From Ophioderma brevispina (taxonomy: Eukaryota; Echinodermata; Ophiuroidea; Amphilepidida; Ophiodermatidae), in contig JAMKCH010087972.1 in NCBI GenBank assembly GCA_023653785.1, forward strand, positions 62,001 through 126,000: a stretch of DNA of 64,000 nt. The letters run 5' to 3'. The notes beneath the pieces were generated by a model. That model saw only the letters and a list, made by a program, of their open reading frames with translations. It was not told the DNA's origin and made no database searches. The position numbers were made by a program, and so were the translations under genes. Positions 1 to 13,764 of this stretch are shown one piece after another. Position 1 is the first letter of the stretch. Each line of letters opens with the position of its first letter.

Positions 1-3000
1 CTGTGTGGGGCAGATAACAATATGAAGTAAATACATCAGTCACAGACACCGTGGAACCATCCACAATCTACCGCCACAGGATCCGACGAAGCACCTCTGA
101 CTGATTCGGCCATCTAGGTATGGGTACCAACTTAATGCTTTTCCAGTTATTTCCTCGCCTTCAAGGTGGATTAAGAGCTGTTATGTCAATAGTGTCAAAA
201 TGGCACTGAAGTCTAATAACATTAACACAGTCTCTCTTGTTTGTCAAGATACCAATCAGATGTCCATTCTGCCACCTGACAATGCGTCTTGCACTGGGAA
301 ATTGACGGTATGCTGACTGCATTGGAGATCTACCTTATCGCCGCTGAGATAAGTCCTACACGATTTACAAAAAAAAAAACTAATCTTTCACTCACCTTTA
401 CAAGAAACGATATAGGGCGATAATTTGAGAGAATGGTGGTGTCCGAGCTGATTTCTTTCAGCTGCGGGATCACAGATGAAATGCACGCTTGAGAAATACT
501 CGTCTAAGCAGGGAAAGTTGTTACGGTAACGATCCTCTAGACAGATTTTTAAGAGACTGGCAGTATAGTAGTTTATCATGTAGACTGTGTACGCAGCTTC
601 TTGATTTTGTATGGAAAAAGTTCTGCAAAACTGTTAGCACGATCTTTTGGACATTCATGGGTACGTAGTGTATGTTTCATCACTCTAGAAGTTAAAATGT
701 CTGACTACATAGTAACAGTCCGTTGGTTACATGTAGTAATCTGGGTGCTATGATACTCCTCTTGGCCCCCCCTTTTTTCTAAGCAAGAAGAGAGTTGTAT
801 TCAACAAAACCTTGATCCTTTTAAGCTTCTTGCGATAACTGTGAGCCCGTCTGTGAACTCCTGCACTCCAGCCTGGGTGTTTCGGTGTGTCCTTCTTCTC
901 AATCTCAAAAGGCATCTGAATACCAAGCAGCATGAATTTGGAGAACTAGGGTTGACTGACGAGTGGAGCAAGTTCATCAAGGGTCTTAGATAAGTTATTA
1001 TATTCATTACCTAGACAGTGCAAGTTAGCATCTAAAGGTAACACAGAAGTGCACATCTATATCAAGCAGATCTTTTGATGTTGCAAATTTTCAAGTCTGC
1101 ATACAGCTGTACTGAAGAGCTTGCTTTCAATTCACAAGCATTTGGCCTGTCCATCTGCAGCCCTCCCTTTGCAACCACAACCTTGGAAGTTTTTGGGCAT
1201 ATTTTTTCTAACTTCTGGAGGGGTTGTCCAGAAACTGTCCCAATACTCCTTTTCCTTTCTAGTCCATCCTCATTCACTTGGGGCATGTAAGCCTCTGAAG
1301 ATGCAATATCATTTGAGCCCAACATTAACCAACTTGATAGGTGGCTCCCTTGATATGTTCAGTGAGTGCTGCCTTCATTGAGTAAGACACCTGGTTATCC
1401 CTCATCACCACAAGCGCGCTAAGTTATGTATTTTTTTATGTCATGGCTATCTCGCATTACACAGTTTTATCTATTTTATAACACTGACGGATTGGGATCC
1501 AAGATAGCGATTAACTCCCTTTTGAAACTCTGCAAGTCCCGGTTTAATGCTACAACATGAGTAGGATCCCCCCTAACCTAGAATGGGAGAATGACTTCGT
1601 GGAACCAGTGGACACTGGGACTTCACAGGCTGTCATGAACCTGACTGACGCCTCAAGGCGAGGATCAAACTGAAGCATCTCATGTAGCAGCTGGCTGAGA
1701 GATCTGGTCCTGGTCCATAAAACAGTTCCTGTGGAATATAGTGACATGCCAACTGCACTGCGAGACCAAGTGGGGTTGGATGTGATGAGGGAGTGGCGAG
1801 CTCACTCTCGGGGCTACCAATGATGGAAATGGCACGTCTCTGGACGCTAAAAAAGCCCTCCGCCATCGGCCAATACGCGACAGCGAGCAAAAACAAACGC
1901 CTGGTAGACGTCTTCACATTCGGCCTTGGAACAGGAATTGGCCTTTTACTTTTGTCATAAAATAGCAAGATCACGGAACGGTCATTATCTCAAATAAAAC
2001 CGGTCATCCATGAATATATTATAAAGGATGATTTCTACAGTTTATTTTTGAATTGGACTCTTATTATGAGTTTTTGGGCCAAGGTTTTTGGAAAATTTTA
2101 AGAGTGGTGACGTCAGGCTGTTTTGCACGTTTAATTTTTTGCCCCCGGGGAACCACCAACTTCAGATATCTAACGGCGCTAAATACTCATCCGCTTTACG
2201 AACACTAACGTGAAAAGGATCTGCATTTTCGCCACGACGTTCTTGTTGGGGAATGATGGGTAATTTTGCACTTGGTTTGACATTAATGGTGTGTTTTGGG
2301 AACAACGCTCAACGCCGTTTTGGCCTAGAGTAATGGTTTGGACCTTAGTGAACATTGCCGCGCACTTGATATGACTTCGACCCAGGAGCTTCTGGACAAT
2401 CCTCTCATAATGATTTTTATATCCTAAACCACAACACCTTTTGACGTGTAGATATCCGGCGTCCCTTTACGGCGTTACTATATAAAAACGATTGTCCGAG
2501 ATTTTAATTTGCAGTCTTCGATAGTTGCAGGGGTATGACATGCTCCTAACAGCAACAGCGAATTCTAAAAAATAATAAAGATAAATAGCTAAAGTTACGT
2601 TGGTGAATATAACTCACCATTCAAACCTTGCTGCAAAATGATGCCTACCAAACCTAATACCCTTGACCATAAGTCGGACATGGCTACAGAGCTACTCGCT
2701 CTGAGCCATGCCCACCTAATAACACGCTCTACCCCAATACCAAACGTACCACCACACACCAAAAAATGAACCATTGCCACACTTGTGATTGTCATCTATT
2801 TTGGATAGTAAAGTGGGTGTTGCTCCACACTAGCTGCTTGCATATTCCATGTTGGATCTAACCATGGATATATATATAACAGCCCTTTGAGTTGCCTCAA
2901 GATATGGTGCAGCTCCGACGGAGCAATCCTAGTCGCTGACTGGCTAGTTTTAGCCATTTTGGTATCCAGGAGACCATGACAAGGTCATGAATACGGATGG

Positions 3001-4140
3001 GAGATGCCAATTAGATCGAACGACCCTGTCCGACCTCTTTTGAGTTGTACAAAGAAGTGGAGACTTGGATGGCCCCTTTTGCAGTCATCTTTCTGTTGAT
3101 ATTGTTACAGTTTTACACTTGGGCAGCCCCCGGCAATACATTCCATTAAGTTGCCCAAGACTCGATTTCCTCACTCTTTGTTGAAGAGGCAGCATTCTGG
3201 GGGCTTCTGTCCTCATTTTAATGACGTCTGGGCAACCATTTGGTATGGTTTTGCTTTGTTTGATATTTCATTGTGGGTAATACAAAATACCACCTCTTCA
3301 TGTAACATAGGAAGTAGGGATGATGAACATGATCTCTACACGGTAAACCAATGAATACATCAGTGGTAGCTATTTGTAAGTGAAACCACTGTTATCTATT
3401 ACCGCTAATAGTGTCTTTTTAATTATATAAACCTATTCTTAAGGCCCTTTGGGCCTCTAAACCAAATGTGGAGTTACAACAGGCTATAAAAGAATAATGG
3501 CGGCCATCTTAAAATGGCGCACCACTGGTTGTCCATAAACCAATTTGAAATTTTGAAATTTGCTGTAATGAAAAAAGACTTTTATATACATTCTGTATTC
3601 GGTGCAACATTATAAAATAGCTGTTTAATGGCGGCCATTTTGGACATGCCGTCCATTAGCTGCCATGGGACAACCTGCCATGGCTATAGGACGAAAATCT
3701 TTTAAAAAAAACATCAAACGCCATGCTTGAATGCCTAAAAGCACTGTATTTACTCAACTCAATTCTCAATCAAGGATAAATAGCAAGTAATGGGCAGCCA
3801 TGTTTGAAAAATGGCCGCCATTTTTACTCCGATACAAATCTGCATGCCCCTAAGGAAGAATTCTTTCTTATGCATGCCCTAGATATGGCCAAATTTCAGG
3901 CTTTTATCACCAAGTGCACAATTCCCATCCCTCCCCCAAAATATGCAACGATCTACTCTAACTAATAATACAAATGTATGTATAATTTACAAGAAGCAGT
4001 AGTGGGGATTATTCAAATCCCAACACTGTTTTAATTTTCAACCACTAGACAAATACCAGCGAGGACGCTGTGAGACAGAATGTAATTTTAAATAAAAATT
4101 TTGATAATGTTTACAACTATGTGATCACATTCGAATAATT
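1..4140. other. No recognisable gene
   Basis: Only short reading frames without family resemblance are seen on either strand. The stretch at 3480-3830 carries three ATGGCGGCCAT-type motifs (3497, 3628, 3811; the third reads ATGGCCGCCAT), as often seen in dispersed invertebrate repeats. A frame open for about 110 codons on the minus strand at 1633-1974 has no recognisable domain. Confidence 0.5.
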
Positions 4141-5305
4141 TATAAGCGTCACTCTGCTACTCTGTAGATTATCACAACTTATCATCCTTGAGCAAGCCCG
4201 GAGCCTAGTTGTGGTCCAAACCTGAGACTAATAGCAATGTAATTTTTTTCTGTACTCAATATAGAGTCCGTAATAACTGTCAGTATTGGTTTGAGTAAAA
4301 CCATAAAAGTTTAAGCTGAATTTAATCTTAACTTTCGATGTAGATGTGTTCTAGTTGTTTTAGGATACTGTCTGATTTTTCTGATTTGGTGAATTCATAT
4401 TGGAACTGTCATTTACTACTTGTCTAATCTATAGTTTAATACTTTCGATTTTAAGAACTATCCTTTTTAAATACCACGCACGCCGTTTAATTATAGGTTC
4501 ATTTCACACAGAATCCAACATAACGAGTTCGTTTTGTTGCACGTACCGCAAGATTCCTAGTAACTCTCCAGTTGCCTAAGAAGTGAATTGTTTCTAACTG
4601 AACTAGACACGCCTGTACGGATGCATGAAACTCAACTAAGTGTGTTGGCAAACTACAAATGGGCGCTGTTGCTTTGAGCACTAATTACTATATGCAATAA
4701 TTACAAGAGTTAGTTACATTCTAAGATTCTTGCAAAATAAGGAATAGCGTCACGCGGGAACGATTATCACACCTAGTGTGGTGGTCCAAACAGTATACTA
4801 TATCAGATGTATTTTTCTGTACTCATAGAGAGTTCTTTAATAACTGTCAGTATGGTTAGTAAAACCAATGAAGGTTAAAGCTGATTTAATTCGTGTACTT
4901 CATGTAGGTATGGTATTCTAGTTGTTTTAAGGATACTGTCTGATTTTTTCTAGTTTTGGTGAATTCAGATTAACTGTCATGCACATACTTGTCCATAAAT
5001 CTATAGTTTATAATTGCGATTGTAAAGAATATCCTTTTTAACATAACCGCGCACACGCGCGCCTCTAATCATGTCACACATACCAGATAAGAGTTTCGTT
5101 TTGTTTTGCACGTCCCGGCAAAAAACCCTCGTAACTCCAATGTTGCCTAAGTAAAATTGTTCTACTAGACACACGGCTGACTAGGCAACACATTAAGCGT
5201 AGTTTTGGCAAACTACAATGGCTCTTGCTGCCTTGGGCCGGTCCCCACTAATTATTATACTGAAATATTACAAGAGGTTTGACATTCTAAGATTCTTTGC
5301 AAAAG
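4141..5305. repeat. Two-copy tandem repeat, unit about 567 bp
   Basis: Copy 1 (about 4141-4740) and copy 2 (about 4741-5305) share ordered anchors: GGTCCAAAC (4213 and 4782), CTGTCAGTAT (4277 and 4847), GATACTGTCTGATTTTT (4363 and 4931) and ATTCTAAGATTCTT (4718 and 5283). They differ by scattered substitutions and many one-base indels. No coding potential is seen. Confidence 0.8.
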
Positions 5306-5625
5306 CAAGTGTTCACTCTTAAAATGATCTAGTCAATTACCAAGTCCGTAAAATATGACGTCACTAGGTAAATCTAGCCGAAAATTTAGCTAACTGTTCT
5401 AGTCAAAAAATACCATTGACCAATTCAATAAAAATTGGTTTATTGATCTATGTAAATATATCAATTTTTGTATAATGGAATAACCGTTTTTAATGCTATC
5501 CGTTCGGAAAGCGAATGGACACTTTCGGCCTACCCTATAGATGACCTCTATCGTTCCTCCTATCCTCTACCAACCCCGCAGCCTTGATAGCTCAGTTGGT
5601 TACAAAGCGCCGGCTAAAATAATTC
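5306..5625 (+). repeat. Dispersed repeat ending in a tRNA-like segment
   Basis: Positions 5500-5616 resemble, in reverse complement, about 43510-43640. Shared blocks are GCTATCCG, GAAAGCGAA, CTATAGATGA and then CTTGATAGCTCAGTTGGT. The tRNA-like part (5580-5616) has a good A box (TAGCTCAGTTGG) but is cut off at 5625 by the start of the next tandem unit, so it is not a complete tRNA. In this family the tRNA-like part follows a conserved non-tRNA block instead of leading the element. Confidence 0.65.
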
Positions 5626-6842
5626 TTTTAACTATCTAATTATTTTTATTCTGAATGTACTTATTTAATTCACTCACAACACTTAGACTGAATCTAATCA
5701 CCGTTTCGTTTCACCTCTCATCCCCCCGTGATGTCGTGGCCTGTTCTTAGTTGTTTTCAAATGGTGGATATTAACAGTTTTTTACCCCTGTATAATCCGT
5801 GATTACTCCCTGTTATAGTCCATTCCAAAAGTTGTTAACCATGCATAATGATAGTTTACTGAGGGTTGGGAATAATCGGTTTTGCATTCTTTCAGGGTAA
5901 ACCATTTTCATTAAAATGTCCTGACGAGCTAAGGACTAAACAATTACTGGTGATGTTGTGAATGAAGTTTGGTAGCTGTACAGAGTATGATCATTCCCCT
6001 TCTGAAAAGATTCTTGCATAGGGGGGTAGGGTTGGAAATGTGCTCTATGATTGAAAGTCCCTCAGGGTGGTGTAGCTATAATATCTATGCCTTGAAGACC
6101 GGGGGGGGGGGGTAACTCACTGTGAAATGGGATATGGGTGTAGCCTCGCGCTTCCAACCGCAGGGGCATTCGGTGCCAGATGACTGAAAAATAGGGGTCG
6201 TTGGGTGAGACACCACAAATTGCCCCAAAAGTAGGGGGTTTTTGAAAAAAACAAATTTGCACAATTCCCCCCCCCCCCCCCCCCCCAAAAATAGGGTCGT
6301 TTGGGGTGAAGTGAAAATGGTTCATCACAAAATATGAATGGGGTCTTGTTGGCAATTCTCTAAAAAATTGGGTCATGGGTGACAACAATGCTGAAAAGGT
6401 GGTCTTACTTTACATACGCGTCAACTCCAGAATGAGAGTGCCCCCTCCCGTCCCTTGAATTAACTGATTTTTAGAATTAAAAAATCGGGATTCAAATCGA
6501 AATTAAGACTTTTGTTTAAGAGTGCCAATCGAAAAAATTTTCTTTTGTCAAATTTCTCGAAAATCACATACAGCCTGCTTTAATCAACATCGTTCTTGAC
6601 AATCATTTATATCCGAAATAAACATTTGCAACTCGGGAAAATTCCTAACCTGCACGATACTCCTCGCACCCACACCCCCCCCCCCCCCCCCCCCCCGACC
6701 CCCCCCCCCCACCCCCCACCCCCCAACACCCCCACCACACACCCCCCACCCACCCCCCCACCCCCCCCCCACCCCCCCCCCCCCCACCCCCCCTAAAAAA
6801 ATACCCCCCCCCCACCACCCCACCCCCCCCCCCCCCCCCCCC

Positions 6843-6885
<43 letters not shown>

Positions 6886-9800
6886 CCCCCCCCCCCCCCC
6901 CCCCCCCTCACCCCCCACCACGCCCACCCCCCCCCCCCACCCCACCCCCCCCCCCCCCCCCCACACCCCCCCCCCCCCCCCCCCACCACCCCCCCACCCC
7001 CCCCCCCCACCCCCCCACCCCCCCCGCACCCCCCCCCCCCCCCCCCCCCCCCATCCCATCCTCATCACACCCCCCACACCCCCCCCCCCCCCCCCCCCCA
7101 CCCCCCCCCCCACCCCCCCCCCCCCCCCCCCCCCACACCCCCACCACCCCCCCGACCCGCGCCCCCCCCCCCCCCCCCACACCCCCCCCCACCCCCCTCA
7201 CCCCCCCCCCCCCCCCCCCCCCACCCCCCCCACCCACCACCCCCACCCCCCCCCCCCCACCCCCCACCCCCCCCCCCCCCCAAGTAACCCCCCCCCCAAA
7301 AAAAATAACCCCCCCCCTCCCCCGCCTCCCACCCCCCCCCTCCGCCCCCCTCCCCCTCCCCCCCCTTAATTTTTTTAATTTTTTTACCCCCCCCGCCCAC
7401 CCCTCCCCCCCCCTGCCCCCCCACCCCCCCCAACCCGCCCCCGCCCCCCTTCCCCCCCCCCCCCCCCCCCCCCCCCTTATCCCCCCACAACCCCCCCCCC
7501 CCCTTCTTTTTTCCCCCCCCCGCCCCCCCCCCCGCTCCTCCACCCCCCCCACCCCCCCCCCCCCCCACCCTACCCCCCCCTCCCCCACCCGCCACCCCCC
7601 CCCCCCCCCCCCCCCCTCCTCCCCCTCCCACCCCCTCCCCTCCCCCCCCCCCCCCCCCCCCCCCCCACCCCACCCCCCGCCACCCCCAACCCCGCCCTCC
7701 CCCAGCCGGCACACCCCCCCACACACCGCCCCCCCCACCCCCCTACCCCGCCCCCCCCTACCCCCCCCCCCCCCCCCCACCCCCCCCCCCTCTCCCACCC
7801 CCCCCCCCCCCCTTAATTTTTTTACCCCCCCCCCCACCCCCCCCTCCACCCTCCTCCACCACCCCCCCCCGTACCCCCGCCCCCACCCCCCCACCCCCCA
7901 CCCCCCCCCCCCCACCCCCCCTCCCCCCGCCCCCCCAAGCCCACACCCGCCCACCACCGCCTAATTCCAACCCCCCCACCCCCCCTGTACCCCCCCCCCC
8001 CCCCCCCCCCTCTACCGCCCCCCCTCCCCCCCCCCCCCCCCCCCCCCACACCCTCCACACCCCGCCCCCACCCCCCCCCCCCCTCCCCCCCCCCCCCCCC
8101 CCCCCCCCTTCCCCCCCCCCCCGCCCACCCCCACCCCCCCCCCCTACCCCCACCCCCCCCCCCCCTTCTTTTTTCCCCCTCCCCCGCCCACCCCCCCCCC
8201 CCCCCCCACCCCCCCTAAAAAAATAAAAAAATTACCCCCCCCCCCACCCCCCCCCGCCCCTCCCCCCAACCCCACCCCACCCCCCCCTGCCCGCAACCCT
8301 CCGGGCCCCCGCTCCCGCGCGTCCTACCCCCCCCCCCCCCCCCCCCCCCTCCCCCCCACCCCCCCCCGCCCCGCCGCCCCCCCCCCCGCCTCCCCCCCGC
8401 CCACCTGCCCTCCACCCTCCCCGCCCCCCCCCCCCCCCCGCCCCCACCCCCCATCCCCCGACCCCCTACGCCCCCCCCCCATCCACCCCCCCACCGCCAC
8501 GCCCCCCCGCCCCCCACCCCCCCTCCCCCCCCCCTCCCCACCCACCACACCACCCCCCCCCCCCCACACCGCCCGACCCCTCTCCTCCCCCCCCGGCCAT
8601 CCCCCCCCCCCCCACTGCTTCCCCCCCCCTCCCCCCCCATCCCCCCCCCCCCCCCCCCCCTCCCCCCTCCCCCGACACCCCCCGCCCCATCCCCCCCCCC
8701 CGCCTCCCCCCGCCCCCCCCTCCCCCCCCCCTTCCCCCCCCCCCACCCTCCCCACCACCCCGCCCCCCCCCCCTCCCACCACCCCCCTCGCCACACCCCC
8801 CCCCCCACCCTCCCCCTCCCACCCCCCCCCCCCCCCCCCCCCCCCCCCACCCTCCCCCACCCCCCACGCACCACCCCGACACCCCCCACCCACCTACGCC
8901 CCCCCCTTCCCCCCCACCCCCCCACCCACCCCCTCATCCCCTCCCCACCCACCCCCCCCTCACCTTCCACTCCCCCACCACCCGCCCGCAGCTTCCCCCC
9001 CCGACCCCCCCCCCCCCCTCCCCCCGCCCCTCACTCCTCCCGCCCCCCCCCCCCCCCCCCCGCACCCTCCCCCCAATCCCCCACCTCCTCCCCCCCAACC
9101 CCCCCCCCGAGCCCCATCCACCCCCCCCACCCCCCCTCCCCCACCCACCCCCCCCCCCACCCCCCCCCCCGCCCCCCCCCCCCACGCCCCCCACCGCCCC
9201 CCATCCCCACCCTCCACCACCCCCCCCCCACCCCCCCCCCCCACCCCCCCCCCCCCCACCCACCCCCCCCCCCACCCACCCCCCCCCCCCACCCCCCCCC
9301 CCCCCCACCACCCCACAAAGAAAAATTGTGTGGTCTTATCATTAACACTAGTGAGAATTTTATAGATCTCCAGTCGTACAATAAAGAGGGGGGTCACTTC
9401 ATCTACCGACGTAAACTGACCAAATATTAAATTTTACCGGTGTCAAAGTTAAATTTATATTCTTTTGTGGGTATACTCGAGTAAACTGATTTTTATATTA
9501 AACTAATTCTTTGGGCTGATTTTCTCCGAAAAGAAAAGTCACAATCACCATGGATTTTGCTGTGTTGAATACCCTGGCAGTACAAGCCACAATCGGTCAT
9601 TTGTTTATTTTCGCGCGTTTACTATGTCTATATTGTCCTTTTAATTGGGAGTATTGTCCTCCCATCAAACAAATGTTATTACTGTTATGTGTGGAAACGG
9701 AAATTAAAAGTTCCGACTTCCCTGAGGAGCGTTTCCATTTGCATGATGCATTGTTGTGTCTATAACACAATTTTACATATAATAGTACAGAACGGCGCTC

Positions 9801-12800
9801 ACAGTTGCAGAGCGAAAAGTGCATTCGCCTGGCTGGCAAATGTGGCCGTTGGAATGGGAAGTGAATTAATTGAAAGTCAGGAGTCCAATAAAAAGATGTC
9901 CGTCGCGCGTGTGCACGTTGTGGCTCGCATTTGCGAGTGGCACATGTTAACCGTATATTGGATATTTTTCCAATACAAGCTATGCCACAAATGAACTTCG
10001 AACAAAATTGAAGGATTAGTTTTAAAGTTTGGAAGAAATCCATTGATGTATAGCTCTATCCTTGTGTGTGGCCCGATTGGTGGAAGCACTCACATTGGGA
10101 AGTGGACGGGGTATGTGCGGCCCTTAATCCCCATTTCGCGTGTCTCCTGAAAAGCATAAAGTCAGTTCTTATGTCCCCTTTCTTGCAGAGCTGTAATTTT
10201 AAGCCGAATTTTAGCTCCCAAGCCTTCCAAATTTCTCAAAAGTTAGTTCCTAAGCCCCTCTTTCAGAGGCAAAATCCGTTTCTCAAGCTTCAAAATATTC
10301 AGAACCGGGGCCCTCACATTGTCTGTACTTTAACATGTTTAAAAAAAGTTACGTGGATTAGCCCCCGGTGGTTTGGACTTTTGCTGTTGGTCACAAATTG
10401 CTGAAAGCACAACTTTCGGAATTTTGAATCTTTATAAAATCCCCAATCTGAATATATGTTGATTCTGCATAATCCCCCAATGGTTAAAAGATTGCCTTCG
10501 TTTTGCTCTTTTCGGTCTCGTAAACACGACACTACAAGTGCTGGTTTGATCACTTTTCGATAGCACGGCTATCGTCTCAATCTATTCATAGAAATGGCAA
10601 GTAATGCAAATTGTGAGCGAAAGAAGGTGTAATAATCAAAGTCTGCTAAATGCAGTTTGGAGACATAAATGGAAACACTGTAGGATGAGCCATTTTGGCC
10701 AAGCCATGCATATTGAATTGAATGCTTCCACTCCAATGACTGGTACCCATGGTAACTGTGATAACTAAAAAGGAAGCCTACGCATTTGCCTGGTTACATA
10801 GCAATGTAAAAGGTGTGATCCTTGAAACCCTGTTCAGTGGTTGTTGAGCATATTGAAAATCACTTTAAGTCTAACTTAATTTTTTTAGTCCTTACAGTGC
10901 CCATAGACGAACCCTTACCCGATCTTCAACAAATTTCTTCGATGGGTTTCGAGGCAATCATTGGACCATTGACCTGTTATTCCAATCTCGATGATGACGA
11001 CTTTAACTATCTTACTTATTTTTTATTCTGAATGTACTTATTTAAGTAACTCACACTGTAACTAATCTATCATCCGTTCGTTTCACACTCATCCCCCGTG
11101 ATGTAGTGAGTGGCCCCTGTTAGTTGTTTCAAAATGGTGTTGGATTATTTTAACATTTTTTGACCCATGTATAATCCTTGATTACTTCCCTGGTTATCGT
11201 TGCCATTCCAAAAGTGTTAACAGCATTATGATAGTTTACTGAGGTTGGAATATCGGTTTTGCATTTCTTTCAGGGTACCATTTCATTTTAAAATGTCCTG
11301 ACGAGCTAAGACTAAACAATACTGGGATGTTGGAATGAAGTTGGTACAGGTACAGAGTATGATCAATTCCCTCCTGAAAAGATTCTTGCCTCGGGGGGTA
11401 GGTTGGGAATGTGCTCTTTGAATGAAAGTCCCGCAGGGTGGTCTGTAGACTATAAATAATCAATATGCCTTGAAGAACCGGGGGGGGGGGGTACTCACAT
11501 GTGAAATGGATATGGGTTTTTGTAAGGCTCGCGCTTCCAAACGCAGGGGCACATCTGGTGACAGATGACTGAAAAAAAATAGGGGTCTTTGGGTGAGACA
11601 CCAACAAAATTGCCCAAAATAGGGGGTTTCTGAGTGCCAAAATTCCTGCAACAATTCCCCCCCCCCCTCTTTTTTTCATAAAATTTGGGTTCTTTGGGTG
11701 ACAGTGGAAAATTTTCACAAAATATGGGGTCTTTGGGCTGCAATTCTCTAAAAAATATGGGGTCATTGGGTGACAACAATGTCTTGAAAGGGGGGTCTTA
11801 ACATACGCGTCACTTCCAAGATGAGAGTTGCCCCCTCCCGGGCCCTTTTGAACAAGTAAAGTAACGATTTTTAGAATAAAATCGGGGATTTCAATCGAAA
11901 AATTAAGACTTGTTTAAGAGCAAAATCGAAGAAAATTTCTTTGTCAAATTTCTTCGAAAATCACATACACTGCTTTAAGTCAACTCGTACTTGACAACTC
12001 ATTTATATCCTAAATAAAACATTTGCATACATCGGAAAAATTCAATAAACTCTTGCCAACGATATCCTCGCACCAGAAAAAATTGTCTTATCTTTACACC
12101 CTAGTGAGAATTTTATAGAGTCATCCAGTCGTACAGAAAGAAAGAGGGGGTCACTTCATATACAGATAGATAGTAAACTGCGACAAAAAAATATTCAAAT
12201 TTCCGGTGTACAAAGTTAATTTATATCCTTTGTGGGTATACTCAGTAAAAACTGATTTATATTAAACTAATCTTTGGCTGATTTTCTCGAAAAGAAAAGT
12301 CACAATCACCATGATTTTGCTGTCGATTGAATACACCTGCAGTAAAAGCCACAATCTGTCATTTGCTTATTTCGCAGTTTACTAGTCTATTGTCCTGTTA
12401 ATTGGGGAAGGGGGGGGTTTATTGGGGGGGTCTTCCCCATCAAACAAATGTTATTTATGTTATGTGTGGGGAAACGGAAATTAAAAGTTTACAACTTCCA
12501 ATTGAGGAGCGTTTCATTTGCAATGATGATGCATTGTTGTGCTATAACACAATTTTACCATATAAATTACAGAACGGCGCTCACAGGCTGAGGAAAAAAG
12601 TGCAACCTGGCTGGCGAAATGTGCCGTGGGGAGGGGAAGTGCAATTAATGAAGTAAGGATTCCAATAAAAAGAATGTCGCGTGCGCGCGGTGCACTGGTG
12701 TGCTCGCATGTGCGAGTGGCACATTGTTAAACCTTATATGGATATTTCCATACAACTATGACAAAAAAATGATTCGAACAAAATGAAGGATAGTTTTAAA

Positions 12801-13764
12801 GTTTGAAGAAAGAAATCCATGAGTATAGTCTATCCTTGTGTGGCCCGGAGGGGGGAAAGCACTCACATTGGGAAGTGTTACGGGTATGTGCGGACCTTAA
12901 GATCCCCATTTCGCGTCTGTCTCTGAAAAGCATAATTCAGTTCTTAAGGTCCCCTTTCTTCAGAAGCTAAATTTTAGCCGAATTTTAGCTCCCAAGCCTC
13001 CAAATTTCTCAAAAGTTTAGTTCCTAAGCCCCTACTTTCAGAGGCAAAATCCGTTCTCAAGCTTCAAATTCAGAAACCGGGGCCGCACATCTGTACTTTA
13101 ACATGTTTAAAAAAAAGTTAAGTGGAGTAGCCCCCGGGTGTGTGGGACTGCTTTGTCACATTGCTGAAAGCAAACTTTCGGATTTGAATCATTTATAAAA
13201 ATCCCAAATCTGAATAGAGTTGATTCTAAGCATAATCCCCCAATGGTTAAAAGATTGCTTCGTTTATGCGTTTTTCGGTCTCGTAACACGACACTACAAG
13301 TGCTGGTTTGATCACTTTTTCGATAGCACGGCTATCGTCTCAATCTATTCAGAAATGGCAAGTAATGCAAATTGTGAGCGAAAAGGTGTAATAATCAAGT
13401 CTGCTAAATGCATTTGGAGACATAAATGGAAACACTGTAGGATGAACCATTTTGGCCAAGCCATGCATAATTGAATTGAATGCTCCACTCCAATGACTGG
13501 TACCCATGGTAACTGTGATAACTAAAAGATGAAGCCTTACTGCATTGCCTGGTTACATAGCAATGTAAAAGGTGTGTCCTTGAAACACTTCAGTGGTTGT
13601 TGAGCATATTGAAAATAACTTTAAGATAACTTAAAGTTTTTTAGTCCTACAGTAGGCCCATACGACCTTACACAAGAGTCTTCACGAAATTCTTCGATGG
13701 TTTCTAGGCATCATTGACCATTGACCTGCTGATTCCAAATCTCGATGATGAAACTTTACTATCA
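5626..13764. repeat. Two-copy tandem repeat of a 2.75-kb unit, first copy split by a poly-C block
   Basis: Copy A is 5626-10998 and copy B 10999-13764. Both begin with AACTATCT and TTATTCTGAATGTACTTATTT and end at the TCTCGATGATGA block. Without the C-rich block, copy A is about 2.73 kb and copy B 2.77 kb, so the block is a clean insertion. The two copies are collinear throughout but differ by very many single-base and homopolymer-length changes. Both contain G- and C-runs of 8-20 bases (6100, 6270, 11480, 11658). No gene was recognised in the unit. Confidence 0.88.
6668..9311. repeat. C-homopolymer-rich low-complexity block (about 2.6 kb)
   Basis: The + strand is almost entirely C with isolated A, T or G, plus a few islands of A/T runs (about 6793, 7290, 7366-7387, 7812-7824, 8215-8234). 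It lies between CCTCGCAC and AGAAAAATTG, which are adjacent in copy B at about 12070. Reading frames across it would encode only poly-glycine or poly-proline and are not genes. It may be a real C/G tract or a sequencing or assembly artefact. Confidence 0.9.

Noticed and set aside
1633..1974. 113-codon minus-strand frame
   Set aside because: No recognisable motif and no conserved neighbour; length is within chance for this composition.
6584..9397. Many long minus-strand frames encoding poly-glycine/arginine/valine proteins
   Set aside because: They arise only because C-runs contain no stop codons; overlapping frames are all open and composition follows the homopolymer.
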